The notes under the pieces were generated by a model. It worked only from the letters and a program-made list of their open reading frames with translations, ran no database searches and was not told the DNA's origin. A stretch of DNA of 64,000 nt from Enterobacter bugandensis. GTDB taxonomy: Bacteria > Pseudomonadota > Gammaproteobacteria > Enterobacterales > Enterobacteriaceae. Each line of letters starts with the position of its first letter. The first letter of the stretch is position 1. Location of the stretch: contig NZ_LT992502.1 in assembly GCF_900324475.1 (NCBI RefSeq), positions 3,720,001-3,784,000 of the forward strand. The letters are read 5' to 3'. The position numbers were made by a program, and so were the translations under genes. This document shows positions 52,144 to 64,000 of the stretch, in pieces.

Positions 52144-53253
52144 ATGAAGATGTTATTAATTACAGGCGTGACCGGGTTTCTGGGCGGTGCAGTACTTGAA
52201 AAAATCCTGACCAGCGATCAATCCGTAAAACTCCTTTTGCTTGCCCGTGCCGGCGATCCGCAAAGCGGGCTGGCGCGCGTGCAGGAGAACATGCGTAAGT
52301 TCAACATTTCTGAGGAGAAACTGGCCTCCCTGAGCGTGGATAATATCCTCATCGGCGACCTTAGCCAGCCGGAAGCCTTTCTGAACGATCCCCGTCTGGA
52401 CCAGGTTACGCATGTCGTTAACTGCGCGGCAGTTGCGTCATTTGGCAATAACCCGCTGATCTGGAAGGTGAACGTAGAGGGTACGCTAGCGCTGGCGCGC
52501 CGCATGGAGCAGGTCGCAGGGCTGCAGCGTTTCCTGCATGTAGGCACCGCAATGTCATGCACGCCGGAGCAGGATTCGCTGGTCGCCGAAAGTGCGGAAT
52601 TCAGAGAAAACGCTGAGCACCTGGTGGAATATACGTATTCGAAGTCAACCATCGAACAGCTGATGCGCCAGGAATGTCCTAACCTGCCGCTGCTCATCGC
52701 CCGTCCGTCCATCGTCGTCGGCCATACCCGCCACGGCTGCACGCCGTCGAGCAGTATCTTTTGGGTCTTCAGCATGGGCCTGATGCTGCAGAAGTTCATG
52801 TGCTCGATGGAAGACCGGATCGACGTTGTCCCGGTAGATTATTGCGCCGACGCAATGTTAATGCTGCTGAGCAGCAACGCGCGTCCGGGGGAAGTGGTAC
52901 ACATTTCAGCCGGGGAAGAGAACAGCGTTCGCTTTGCGGATATCGATCGGGCAATGGCGCAGGCGCTGGAGAAAGCGCCCGTTGGCGATAAGTACGCGCA
53001 GGTCAGCTACGAAACGCTGGTCAAAATGCGCCGTGAACTGAAAACCATTTTTGGTCCGTGCAACGAACGTCTGATGCTGAGAGCGATGCGCTTATACGGT
53101 GCCTTTGCCACGCTGAACGTGCGCTTCAGCAACGATAAGCTGCTAAGCATGGGGATGCCGAAGCCACCTCGTTTTACGGATTATATCGCCCGCTGCGTGC
53201 AAACCACCCGGGGACTGACCATTCCCGAGCAGATGGCGGTCGATTTTAAATAA
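52144..53253 (+). CDS. Thioester-reductase-like SDR family oxidoreductase
   Basis: An extended short-chain dehydrogenase of 369 aa of the male-sterility/thioester-reductase type (NAD_binding_4). The N-terminal nucleotide site is LLITGVTGFLGGAVLEKIL. NCAAVASFG and the Y-x3-K pair in YTYSKSTIEQL form the catalytic core, and ARPSIVVG follows. Relatives reduce acyl-CoA or carrier-bound acyl groups. No carrier protein or synthetase gene is next to it, so the substrate is unknown. It stands alone between the RpiR gene and eno behind an AT-rich leader with two hairpins. Confidence 0.72.
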   Translation: MKMLLITGVTGFLGGAVLEKILTSDQSVKLLLLARAGDPQSGLARVQENMRKFNISEEKLASLSVDNILIGDLSQPEAFLNDPRLDQVTHVVNCAAVASFGNNPLIWKVNVEGTLALARRMEQVAGLQRFLHVGTAMSCTPEQDSLVAESAEFRENAEHLVEYTYSKSTIEQLMRQECPNLPLLIARPSIVVGHTRHGCTPSSSIFWVFSMGLMLQKFMCSMEDRIDVVPVDYCADAMLMLLSSNARPGEVVHISAGEENSVRFADIDRAMAQALEKAPVGDKYAQVSYETLVKMRRELKTIFGPCNERLMLRAMRLYGAFATLNVRFSNDKLLSMGMPKPPRFTDYIARCVQTTRGLTIPEQMAVDFK

Positions 53254-53260
53254 CCAAAAA

Positions 53261-53288
53261 AAAATGCCAGTCATTCGACTGGCATTTT
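53261..53288. terminator. Bidirectional terminator between the reductase gene and eno
   Basis: AAAATGCCAGTC, a four-base loop ATTC and GACTGGCATTTT give a perfect 12-bp stem with A and T ends, between two convergent genes. Confidence 0.88.
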
Positions 53289-53307
53289 CATGTTAAGGCT
53301 TAAGCAA

Positions 53308-54678
<1,371 letters not shown>

Positions 54679-54687
54679 CTAACTTTT

Positions 54688-56340
<1,653 letters not shown>

Positions 56341-56548
56341 TTAGGGTGAAACGATGGAATAACCAGGACGGGAAAGTAGTATACCCGAACACGGCGAGCG
56401 CCACAAACTTTCATTCTCCGTCTCCATTCCAGGCCATGACAAACATAAGGAGTGAGAAAATAGCCCCTTTTGGGTAAATGTTTTTGACGCAAATCAAGCG
56501 CTTGTCATTTAAAAAATCACACAAATTGCGCTTGATCGCAAAATTCCG

Positions 56549-57340
56549 TTAGAGATCAGATTCCTGGCGTTTTACTTCCTGCCAGACTTCTTCCATCGCG
56601 TCGAGGTCAATTCCGGTCATTTCCAGGCCGCGCGAGGCCACAATCCGCTCGACTTCACGAAAGCGTCGTTCGAATTTCAGGTTGGCTTTTTGCAGGGCGG
56701 TTTCCGCTTTTACCCCTAAATGGCGAGAAAGATTGACGGTGGCGAACAGCAGGTCGCCCATCTCTTCCTCCAGCTTTGCTTCATCGACCACCGCCTGCTG
56801 CGCTTCGTGCATCACTTCGTCGATCTCTTCATGCACTTTATCCAGCACGGGTCCCAGGGAATCCCAGTCAAATCCTACCGCCGAGCAGCGCTTTTGAATT
56901 TTGTGGGCGCGCATCAGCGCGGGCAGGCTCAGCGGGATGTCGTCCAGCGCAGAGTGTTGGGACTTTTCAGCGCGCTCGGCGCTTTTAATCTGCTCCCAGC
57001 GTGCCAGCACCTCTGCGCTGTTTCCTGCAGTGGCATCGCCAAAGATATGCGGATGGCGACGCTCCAGCTTATCGCTGATAGCGGCACAGATATCGTCAAA
57101 GTTAAAGCGCCCTTCCTCCTGTGCCATCTGGGCGTAGAACACTACCTGGAACAGCAGGTCGCCGAGTTCACCGCGCAGGTCGTCAAAATCTTCACGGGAA
57201 ATGGCGTCCAGCACCTCATAGGTCTCTTCGAGGGTATAGGGTGCGATGGTCGCGAAAGTCTGCTCCTTGTCCCACGGGCAGCCGTTTTCCGGGTCGCGCA
57301 GGCGCTTCATGATGCCGAGCAGGCGGTCGATTTGAGTCAT
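56549..57340 (-). CDS. mazG: MazG, nucleoside triphosphate pyrophosphohydrolase
   Basis: Hydrolyses NTPs to NMPs and is linked to ppGpp levels and survival during starvation, 263 aa as in E. coli. Two MazG domains are present; the EExxE-type metal sites are in LEETYEVLDAI with the DLRGELGDLLFQVVF that follows, and in KVHEEIDEVMHE with LEEEMGDLLFATV. It lies directly downstream of relA across a REP, without mazE or mazF between. Confidence 0.95.
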   Translation of the reverse strand: MTQIDRLLGIMKRLRDPENGCPWDKEQTFATIAPYTLEETYEVLDAISREDFDDLRGELGDLLFQVVFYAQMAQEEGRFNFDDICAAISDKLERRHPHIFGDATAGNSAEVLARWEQIKSAERAEKSQHSALDDIPLSLPALMRAHKIQKRCSAVGFDWDSLGPVLDKVHEEIDEVMHEAQQAVVDEAKLEEEMGDLLFATVNLSRHLGVKAETALQKANLKFERRFREVERIVASRGLEMTGIDLDAMEEVWQEVKRQESDL

Positions 57341-57362
57341 AGTTCTGTCCTGATGAAAAAAT

Positions 57363-57395
57363 GCCGGGTGGCGGCGTTGCCTTACCCGGCCTACG
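57363..57395. repeat. REP element between mazG and relA
   Basis: GCCGGGTGGCGGCGTTGCC and the following ACCCGGCCTACG form one REP unit in the 66-base gap. Here the flanking genes run in the same direction. Confidence 0.8.
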
Positions 57396-57406
57396 GAAGA
57401 GGATGT

Positions 57407-59638
57407 TTAGCCGCCGTGCAGACGACGCGCGTCAATCACATCCGGCACCTGGTTCAGTTTGCCCAGCACGCGGCCGAGCACCTGCAGGTTGTAGATTTCG
57501 ATGGTCATATCGATGGTGGCAAGCTGCTCGCGGGTATCGCTGCGGCTGGCAACGCCCAGCACGTTGACCTTCTCGTTGGCGAGAATGGTGGTGATGTCGC
57601 GCAGCAGCCCGCTGCGATCGTTGGCGGTGACGCGCACCACCAGCGAGTAACCGGCGGAGTAGCTCTCACCCCAGACCGCTTCCACGATACGCTCCGGCGC
57701 GTGGGACTGCAGTTCGGCAAGCTGGTCGCAGTCGGAGCGGTGGATCGAGATCCCGCGCCCCTGGGTGATAAAGCCGACGATATCGTCCCCCGGAATCGGC
57801 TGGCAGCAGCGGGCAATATGGTGCATCAGGTTGCCCACACCCTCGACCACCACGCGGCCGTTGTCTTTGCTGCGCTGCTGCGGGGCATAGGTTTTCTGCT
57901 GCAGCTGCTTCAGCGCTGCCGCGTCCTGCTCTTCCGCGCTAGGCTTGTTGAACTGCGCCTGCAGGAAGTTGACCATCTGATTCAGACGGATATCGCCGCC
58001 GCCAATCGCCGCCAGCAGCTCGTCCAGCTCGTTGAAGTTGTAGCGCGGCAGCAGGAATTTCTCTGCTTCTTTCAGGCTGATCCCGATATGCTCCAGCTCG
58101 TCGTCAAGGATCTGGCGACCGGCAAGAATGTTTTTGTCACGATCCTGCTTGCGGAACCAGGCGTGAATTTTGGAGCGCCCGCGGCTGGTGGTGACGTAAC
58201 CGAGGTTCGGGTTAAGCCAGTCGCGGCTCGGGTTTGGCTGCTTCTGGGTAATGATTTCAATCTGGTCGCCCATCTGCAGCTGATAGGTAAACGGCACGAT
58301 ACGTCCGCCGATCTTCGCCCCGATGCAGCGGTGCCCCACGTCGCTGTGGATGTGGTAGGCAAAATCGAGCGGCGTGGAGCCAGCCGGCAGGTCGACAACG
58401 TCCCCTTTCGGGGTAAAGACGTAGACGCGGTCATCAAAGACCTGGCTGCGCACCTCGTCGAGCATTTCGCCGGAGTCGGCCATCTCCTCCTGCCACGCAA
58501 TCAGCTTACGCAGCCAGGCAATGCGGTCTTCGTGGCCGGAGCGTGCCCCGCCAGAAGTGCCCTCTTTGTACTTCCAGTGCGCGGCTACGCCCAGCTCGGC
58601 GTCTTCGTGCATCTGTTTGGTGCGGATTTGAATCTCGACCGTTTTGCCGCCGGGGCCAAGCACCACGGTATGAATGGACTGGTAGCCGTTCGGTTTTGGG
58701 TTCGCGACATAGTCGTCAAATTCATCCGGCAGGTGGCGGAAGTGAGTATGTACTATCCCCAGCGCGGCGTAGCAGTCCTGCAGACGCTCCGCCACGATAC
58801 GCACGGCGCGCACGTCAAACAGCTCGTCAAAGGCGAGGTGTTTCTTCTGCATTTTGCGCCAGATGCTGTAGATATGTTTTGGTCGACCGTAGACTTCGGC
58901 GCGGACGTTCTCTTCTTTCATGGCCTGACGCAGGCCGCTGACAAACTCGTCGATATAGTGCTCACGATCGATACGGCGCTCATGCAGGAGTTTAGCAATG
59001 CGCTTGTATTCTGCCGGATGCAGATAGCGGAAGCAGTAATCTTCCAGCTCCCATTTCAGCTGACCAATACCTAAGCGGTTCGCCAGCGGCGCATAGATGT
59101 TCGTACACTCTTTGGCGGCCAGCACGCGCTCGTCTTCCGGCGCATCTTTCACTTCACGCAGGTGGGCAATACGCTCGGCCAGCTTGATGACCACGCAGCG
59201 AAAATCATCCACCATGGCCAGCAGCATCCGGCGGACGTTATCAACCTGCTCAGAGGAGACGGAATCGGTATGCGCGGCTTTTAGCTGGCGAATGGCCGCC
59301 ATATCGCGCACGCCGTGGATCAGCGCAACGACGGATTTGCCGACGCTGTCGCGCAGCACATCTTCGCTGACCACATCCGCATCCGCGAGGGGGAAGAGCA
59401 GCGCGGCCTGCAGCGTTTCGATGTCCATGTTCAGCATGGACAAGATTTCAACCATCTCCACGCCGCGCCATAAGAGCAGATCGGCATCCGGGTGTCCCTG
59501 CGTGGTGCGCAGACAGTAGGCCCAGGTTTCGGTTAAGCGTTCACACGACTGCTGGCTGGAAATTCCCAGACTTGCGATCCATTTTTGTGGGTCAAACTCC
59601 CCAGCTTTATTGAGATGTGCACTTCTTACCGCAACCAT
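57407..59638 (-). CDS. relA: RelA, ribosome-dependent (p)ppGpp synthetase
   Basis: Stringent-response synthetase, 743 aa. The N-terminal hydrolase-like domain is inactive: the HD-x-x-ED site reads FPLADADVV. The synthetase domain has YGRPKHIYSIWRKMQKK and KPNGYQSIHTVV, followed by TGS (VYVFTPKGDVVDLPAGSTPLDFAY) and a C-terminal ACT domain. rlmD lies 51 bases upstream. Confidence 0.97.
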   Translation of the reverse strand: MVAVRSAHLNKAGEFDPQKWIASLGISSQQSCERLTETWAYCLRTTQGHPDADLLLWRGVEMVEILSMLNMDIETLQAALLFPLADADVVSEDVLRDSVGKSVVALIHGVRDMAAIRQLKAAHTDSVSSEQVDNVRRMLLAMVDDFRCVVIKLAERIAHLREVKDAPEDERVLAAKECTNIYAPLANRLGIGQLKWELEDYCFRYLHPAEYKRIAKLLHERRIDREHYIDEFVSGLRQAMKEENVRAEVYGRPKHIYSIWRKMQKKHLAFDELFDVRAVRIVAERLQDCYAALGIVHTHFRHLPDEFDDYVANPKPNGYQSIHTVVLGPGGKTVEIQIRTKQMHEDAELGVAAHWKYKEGTSGGARSGHEDRIAWLRKLIAWQEEMADSGEMLDEVRSQVFDDRVYVFTPKGDVVDLPAGSTPLDFAYHIHSDVGHRCIGAKIGGRIVPFTYQLQMGDQIEIITQKQPNPSRDWLNPNLGYVTTSRGRSKIHAWFRKQDRDKNILAGRQILDDELEHIGISLKEAEKFLLPRYNFNELDELLAAIGGGDIRLNQMVNFLQAQFNKPSAEEQDAAALKQLQQKTYAPQQRSKDNGRVVVEGVGNLMHHIARCCQPIPGDDIVGFITQGRGISIHRSDCDQLAELQSHAPERIVEAVWGESYSAGYSLVVRVTANDRSGLLRDITTILANEKVNVLGVASRSDTREQLATIDMTIEIYNLQVLGRVLGKLNQVPDVIDARRLHGG

Positions 59639-59689
59639 TGTCCTCTCCTTTAGGGACCAGGGCCTGTCGAAGTCGACAAGCCAAACAAA

Positions 59690-60988
59690 TTAGATGTGCT
59701 CGAACAACGCCATCGATTCCAGATGTCCAGTGTGCGGGAACATGTCCAGCATTGCCAGACGCCGAATCTGGTAACCCGCGCTGATTAACGCCTCACTGTC
59801 ACGGGCAAGCGTGGCCGGGTTACAGGAAACATAGACCACACGCCTGGGCGCGAGTTTAATAATATGCGCCATGACGCCTGGGGCACCTGCACGCGCCGGG
59901 TCGAGCAGGATTTTGTCGAAACCCTGCTTTGCCCACGGCTGTTGAGTGACATCTTCCTCAAGATTTTGATGAAAGAATGTCACATTTTGCAAGCCGTTCT
60001 GCTCTGCGTTTTCCTGGCCTTTGACCACCAGCGCCTCAACGCCTTCCACCCCGACCACGCTTGCCGCTCTGCGCGCCAGCGGCAGGGTAAAGTTACCCAT
60101 GCCGCAGAACAGATCGAGCACACGGTCAGTGGGCTGTACGTCAAGCCATTCCAGGGCCTTCGCCACCATTTGCTGGTTTATGCCGTCGTTGACCTGGATA
60201 AAATCACGCGGACTGAACGTTAAGCGTAGCCCGTCTGACGAATACCAGGGAGCTTCGCCCGATACCTGTTCAAGTATCTCGCTTTGCGGCGCGAGGAAAA
60301 GCGCAAGCTCATGAGAATGCGAAAAGCGTTCCAGTTTTTCGCGATCTTTTTTCGACAGCGGCACGGTGTGGCGCAGCACCATCAGCGGGCCGTTGTTCGC
60401 CAGCACCAGTTCAACGTGGCCCAATGAACGCACCCCGTCGAGCGATGCAAGACAGCGGTGCACGTCCGGAAGTAACGCCTCAAGATGGGGCACCAAAATG
60501 GGGCACCGCTTCACGTCAACAATATCGCTGGAGGCCGCTTTGCGAAAACCCATCTCCAGCCGCTCCGTTTTGGGCTGATAGCTCAGGCTCAGGCGCGCGC
60601 GGCGGCGATAGCCCCAGGGCTCATCGGCGATAACCTCGTCAACTTCGTGTTTAAGGAGGCGCGCCAGCGCGCGGCTTTTACTTTTTTGCTGTAATTCTGT
60701 GCTCGCATGCTGTTGCTGGCAGCCTCCGCACACGCCAAAATGGGGACAGCGGGGCTCCACGCGCTCCGGGCTCGCGTTGAGGCGACGCTTCACCTGTCCA
60801 CGCGAGTACTGACGCTTGTCTTCCGTCAGCGTAATTTCTGCTCGTTCTCCTGGCAGCAAACCTGTTATAAACAGAGTCTTACCGTTGTGACGAGCCACTC
60901 CCTGACCAAACGGATCAAGGTCCGTGGCTTCAACAGTAATGATTTGACGCGTCGTCACGCGTCGCTTTGCAGAGTAGAATTGCGCCAT
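59690..60988 (-). CDS. rlmD: RlmD, 23S rRNA m5U1939 methyltransferase
   Basis: SAM-dependent rRNA methyltransferase, 432 aa. It has a TRAM domain at the N-terminus, [4Fe-4S] ligands in [14 protein letters not shown], the SAM motif [16 protein letters not shown] and the catalytic cysteine in [13 protein letters not shown]. The ATG at 60986-60988 gives [10 protein letters not shown]; an in-frame ATG six codons earlier is less likely. It is divergent from barA. Confidence 0.96.
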   Translation of the reverse strand: MAQFYSAKRRVTTRQIITVEATDLDPFGQGVARHNGKTLFITGLLPGERAEITLTEDKRQYSRGQVKRRLNASPERVEPRCPHFGVCGGCQQQHASTELQQKSKSRALARLLKHEVDEVIADEPWGYRRRARLSLSYQPKTERLEMGFRKAASSDIVDVKRCPILVPHLEALLPDVHRCLASLDGVRSLGHVELVLANNGPLMVLRHTVPLSKKDREKLERFSHSHELALFLAPQSEILEQVSGEAPWYSSDGLRLTFSPRDFIQVNDGINQQMVAKALEWLDVQPTDRVLDLFCGMGNFTLPLARRAASVVGVEGVEALVVKGQENAEQNGLQNVTFFHQNLEEDVTQQPWAKQGFDKILLDPARAGAPGVMAHIIKLAPRRVVYVSCNPATLARDSEALISAGYQIRRLAMLDMFPHTGHLESMALFEHI

Positions 60989-61045
60989 CGCCGAGATTTT
61001 TCTCACATAAACATAATTATCTTAATTGTCCCATAACGGAACGCC

Positions 61046-63805
61046 ATGACCAACTACAGCCTGCGCGCGCGCATGATGATTTTGATCCTCGCCCCCACCG
61101 TTCTCATCGGTTTGCTGCTGAGTATCTTCTTTGTGGTGCACCGCTATAACGATTTGCAGCGACAGCTGGAGGACGCGGGCGCCAGCATTATCGAACCGCT
61201 TGCCGTCTCCAGCGAGTACGGCATGAACCTGCAAAACCGCGAATCCATTGGGCAATTAATCAGCGTGCTTCATCGTCGCCACTCGGATATCGTCCGTGCC
61301 ATTTCCGTCTACGACGAACATAACCGCCTGTTTGTCACCTCAAACTTTCATCTCGATCCGGCGGCCCTGAAAATCCCGGACGGAACGCCCTTCCCGCGCC
61401 ACCTCACAGTACTGCGGCGCGGCGATATCATGATCCTGCGCACGCCGATCGTGTCGGAAAGCTATTCACCCGATGAGTCTGCGCAATCCGATGCCAAATC
61501 CAGCAATAACATGCTGGGATATGTAGCGCTTGAGCTGGATCTCAAGTCGGTACGGCTGCAGCAGTACAAAGAAATTTTTATCTCCGGCGTGATGATGCTG
61601 TTCTGCATTGGTATCGCGCTGATCTTCGGCTGGCGTCTGATGCGCGACGTCACGGGCCCCATCCGCAACATGGTTAATACCGTTGACCGCATCCGCCGGG
61701 GACAGCTCGACAGCCGCGTGGAAGGTTTTATGCTGGGCGAGCTGGATATGCTGAAAAACGGCATTAACTCGATGGCGATGTCGCTGGCGGCCTATCACGA
61801 AGAGATGCAGCATAACGTTGACCAGGCCACCTCTGATCTGCGCGAAACGCTGGAGCAGATGGAGATCCAGAACGTTGAGCTGGATCTGGCGAAAAAGCGC
61901 GCTCAGGAAGCGGCGCGTATCAAGTCTGAGTTTCTGGCCAATATGTCGCACGAGCTGCGTACGCCGCTCAATGGCGTGATCGGCTTTACCCGCCTGACCC
62001 TGAAAAGCGAGCTCAACCCAACTCAGCGCGATCACCTGCACACCATTGAACGTTCGGCCAATAACCTGCTGGCGATCATTAACGACGTGCTGGACTTCTC
62101 CAAGCTGGAGGCCGGCAAACTGATTCTGGAGAGCATCCCGTTCCCGCTGCGCAGTACGCTCGATGAAGTGGTGACGCTGCTCGCGCACTCGTCGCACGAC
62201 AAGGGCCTTGAGCTAACGCTCAATATTAAAAACGACGTGCCGGACAACGTTATTGGCGATCCGCTGCGCCTGCAGCAGGTCATTACCAATCTTGTCGGGA
62301 ATGCCATTAAATTCACCGAAAGCGGCAATATCGACATCCTGGTAGAAAAACGCGCCATCAGTAATAACAAGGTGCAGATTGAGGTTCAAATCCGCGATAC
62401 CGGTATCGGCATTCCGGAGCGGGATCAGTCGCGTCTGTTCCAGGCGTTCCGCCAGGCAGACGCCAGCATCTCCCGCCGCCATGGCGGTACCGGACTGGGG
62501 CTGGTGATCACGCAGAGACTGGTAAACGAGATGGGCGGCGATATCTCTTTCCACAGCCAGCCAAACCGCGGCTCAACCTTCTGGTTCCATATTAACCTCG
62601 ACCTCAATCCGAACGTGCTGACCGACGGCCCGGTGACGGACTGTCTGAAAGGTAAGCGCCTGGCCTACGTCGAGCCTAACGCGGCAGCGGCGCAGTGCGC
62701 GCTGGATATCTTAAGCACCACGCCGCTGGAGGTGGTTTACAGTCCAACCTTCTCGGCCCTAGCCGTTGATCATTACGACATTTTGCTGATGGGGATCCCG
62801 GTGACCTTTACCGGCGAGCTGACCATGCAGCAGGAGCGGCTGGCGAAAGCCGCGTCGATGACCGACTATCTGCTGCTGGCGCTGCCCTGCCACGCCCAGC
62901 TTAATGCGGAAGAGTTGAAAAACGACGGTGCGGCCGCGTGCCTGCTTAAACCACTCACCGCGACCCGCCTGCTGCCCGCCCTCACGGAGTATTGCCGTCT
63001 TAGCCAGCACGCACTGCCGTTGATTAACGACGAGCAAAAACTGCCCATGAGCGTGATGGCGGTGGATGATAATCCGGCAAACCTGAAGCTAATCGGCGTA
63101 TTGCTGGAAGACCAGGTTCAGCATGTTGAGCTGTGTACCAGCGGCGCCCAGGCGGTTGAACTGGCTAAACAGATGCAGTTCGATTTAATTCTGATGGATA
63201 TTCAGATGCCGGGTATGGATGGCATTCGTGCCTGCGAGCTGATCCACCAGCTCCCGCATCAGCAGCAAACCCCGGTGATTGCGGTCACCGCGCATGCGAT
63301 GGCCGGTCAGAAAGAGAAGCTGCTGAGCGCCGGGATGAATGATTACCTGGCGAAACCTATCGACGAAGAGAAGCTTCATAACCTGCTGTTACGCTATAAG
63401 CCGGGGCACATTGGCGGAACATATACGGTTTTCAGCGAGCCGGTTGAGGTAAGCGTTAATCAAAATGCGACCTTTGACTGGCAGCTGGCGCTGCGCCAGG
63501 CGGCAGGGAAACCCGATTTAGCGCGAGAGATGCTGCAAATGCTGGTCGCGTTTCTGCCGGAGATCCGTAATAAGGTTGAAGAACAGCTGGTGGGCGAGAA
63601 CCCGGAAGAGCTGCTGGAAGCGATCCACAAGCTGCACGGCAGCTGCGGCTACAGCGGCGTACCGCGGCTGAAAAACCTCTGCCAACTGCTGGAGCAGCAG
63701 CTGCGCGCGGGTACGCCGGAATCGGAGCTTGAACCGGAGTTCCTGGAACTACTGGATGAGATGGATAACGTGACGCGGGAAGCGATGAAGGTGTTGGGGA
63801 GCTGA
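61046..63805 (+). CDS. barA: BarA, hybrid sensor histidine kinase
   Basis: Inner-membrane sensor, 919 aa, that phosphorylates UvrY and so drives CsrB/CsrC in response to short-chain carboxylates. Two membrane segments flank a periplasmic region, followed by HAMP, HisKA with His302 in [11 protein letters not shown], HATPase ([13 protein letters not shown]), a receiver with Asp718 in [13 protein letters not shown] and a C-terminal Hpt with His864 in [11 protein letters not shown]. Confidence 0.97.
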   Translation: MTNYSLRARMMILILAPTVLIGLLLSIFFVVHRYNDLQRQLEDAGASIIEPLAVSSEYGMNLQNRESIGQLISVLHRRHSDIVRAISVYDEHNRLFVTSNFHLDPAALKIPDGTPFPRHLTVLRRGDIMILRTPIVSESYSPDESAQSDAKSSNNMLGYVALELDLKSVRLQQYKEIFISGVMMLFCIGIALIFGWRLMRDVTGPIRNMVNTVDRIRRGQLDSRVEGFMLGELDMLKNGINSMAMSLAAYHEEMQHNVDQATSDLRETLEQMEIQNVELDLAKKRAQEAARIKSEFLANMSHELRTPLNGVIGFTRLTLKSELNPTQRDHLHTIERSANNLLAIINDVLDFSKLEAGKLILESIPFPLRSTLDEVVTLLAHSSHDKGLELTLNIKNDVPDNVIGDPLRLQQVITNLVGNAIKFTESGNIDILVEKRAISNNKVQIEVQIRDTGIGIPERDQSRLFQAFRQADASISRRHGGTGLGLVITQRLVNEMGGDISFHSQPNRGSTFWFHINLDLNPNVLTDGPVTDCLKGKRLAYVEPNAAAAQCALDILSTTPLEVVYSPTFSALAVDHYDILLMGIPVTFTGELTMQQERLAKAASMTDYLLLALPCHAQLNAEELKNDGAAACLLKPLTATRLLPALTEYCRLSQHALPLINDEQKLPMSVMAVDDNPANLKLIGVLLEDQVQHVELCTSGAQAVELAKQMQFDLILMDIQMPGMDGIRACELIHQLPHQQQTPVIAVTAHAMAGQKEKLLSAGMNDYLAKPIDEEKLHNLLLRYKPGHIGGTYTVFSEPVEVSVNQNATFDWQLALRQAAGKPDLAREMLQMLVAFLPEIRNKVEEQLVGENPEELLEAIHKLHGSCGYSGVPRLKNLCQLLEQQLRAGTPESELEPEFLELLDEMDNVTREAMKVLGS

Positions 63806-63812
63806 GGTAAAA

Positions 63813-63887
63813 GCCCGGTGGCGCTACGCTTACCGGGCCTACAGGTGCGCTAACGTAGGCCGGGTAAGGCGAAGCCACCACCCGGCA
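63813..63887. repeat. REP pair after barA
   Basis: Inverted REP units at 63813-63843 (GCCCGGTGGCGCTACGC...) and 63855-63887 (GTAGGCCGGGTAAGGCG...) lie between the convergent barA and the right-edge gene. Confidence 0.85.
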
Positions 63888-63894
63888 ATCACAG

Positions 63895-64000
63895 TTAAAA
63901 TGCCTGCCCTACTTTCAGCACCGCCGCGATATTCCTTGCGGCCATCTGTACATTCGCGCTGGCATTTTCCAGCGCGTCCTCCAGCGAGCAGATGGTGTAG
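63895..64000 (-). CDS. Probable glycerate kinase, C-terminal end (partial)
   Basis: The last 34 codons of a leftward gene cut by the window edge. The tail YTICSLEDALENASANVQ and then AARNIAAVLKVGQAF resemble the end of GarK/GlxK-type glycerate kinases, which finish with an ARNIAATL segment. In E. coli the gene here is gudD, so the content may differ. The fragment is too short for certainty. Confidence 0.55.
   Translation of the reverse strand, partial: YTICSLEDALENASANVQMAARNIAAVLKVGQAF

Noticed and set aside
56720..59074. A very long rightward open frame (784 codons)
   Set aside because: It is antisense to relA and mazG, both full-length and conserved. It has no family resemblance and is a by-product of GC-rich codon bias.

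Overview
The window is a GC-rich piece of an enterobacterial chromosome. Gene order and protein sequences point to Enterobacter or a close relative such as the E. cloacae complex or Lelliottia; the genus is an inference. The backbone follows the E. coli order asc, hyc/hyp/fhlA, mutS, rpoS-nlpD-pcm-surE-truD-ispFD-ftsB, cys, queD/queE, eno-pyrG-mazG-relA-rlmD, barA. Accessory genes are inserted at several points. No rRNA, tRNA, phage, insertion sequence or CRISPR array was seen.

Layout. 1-3501: aryl-beta-glucoside uptake and hydrolysis (ascG partial, ascF, ascB). 3581-17322: the formate hydrogenlyase region. hycABCDEFGHI reads leftward, and hypABCDE-fhlA reads rightward. The two leave a shared 211-base region with two sigma-54 promoters. 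It encodes the hydrogenase-3 complex, its nickel insertion and processing machinery, and its activator. 17474-21507: a four-gene iron-siderophore-type ABC transporter plus MFS cassette, with a strong promoter and a Fur-like box. 21513-22263: ygbA (NsrR-like site) divergent from a small SymE-like toxin gene with a LexA-like box. 22377-24938: mutS.

25032-30433: the variable mutS-rpoS interval. It carries a hydroxyarylic acid decarboxylase operon (vdcBCD type) with a MarR regulator and two matching operator palindromes, then a LysR regulator divergent from an MFS pump and a small DUF4440-like protein. 30485-37112: rpoS, nlpD, pcm, surE, truD, ispF, ispD, ftsB and ygbE, all leftward. 37171-47106: sulfate assimilation (cysC, cysN, cysD and an extra cysG; then cysH, cysI, cysJ) with iap between the two blocks. 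47413-48475: queD and queE, 7-deazaguanine synthesis.

48530-53253: a second accessory block. A NanE epimerase and a PTS EIICB permease are divergent from an RpiR regulator; then comes an orphan thioester-reductase-like dehydrogenase behind an AT-rich leader. 53308-60988: eno, pyrG, mazG, relA, rlmD, without the mazEF pair that E. coli has between relA and mazG. 61046-63805: barA, followed by REP repeats and the 3' end of a probable glycerate kinase gene.

The parts most worth a second look are the Fur-box ABC/MFS cassette, the SymE-like gene with its LexA-like box, the twin-operator decarboxylase operon, the NanE/PTS/RpiR unit and the orphan reductase with two hairpins in its leader. Most of the rest is well-conserved core.
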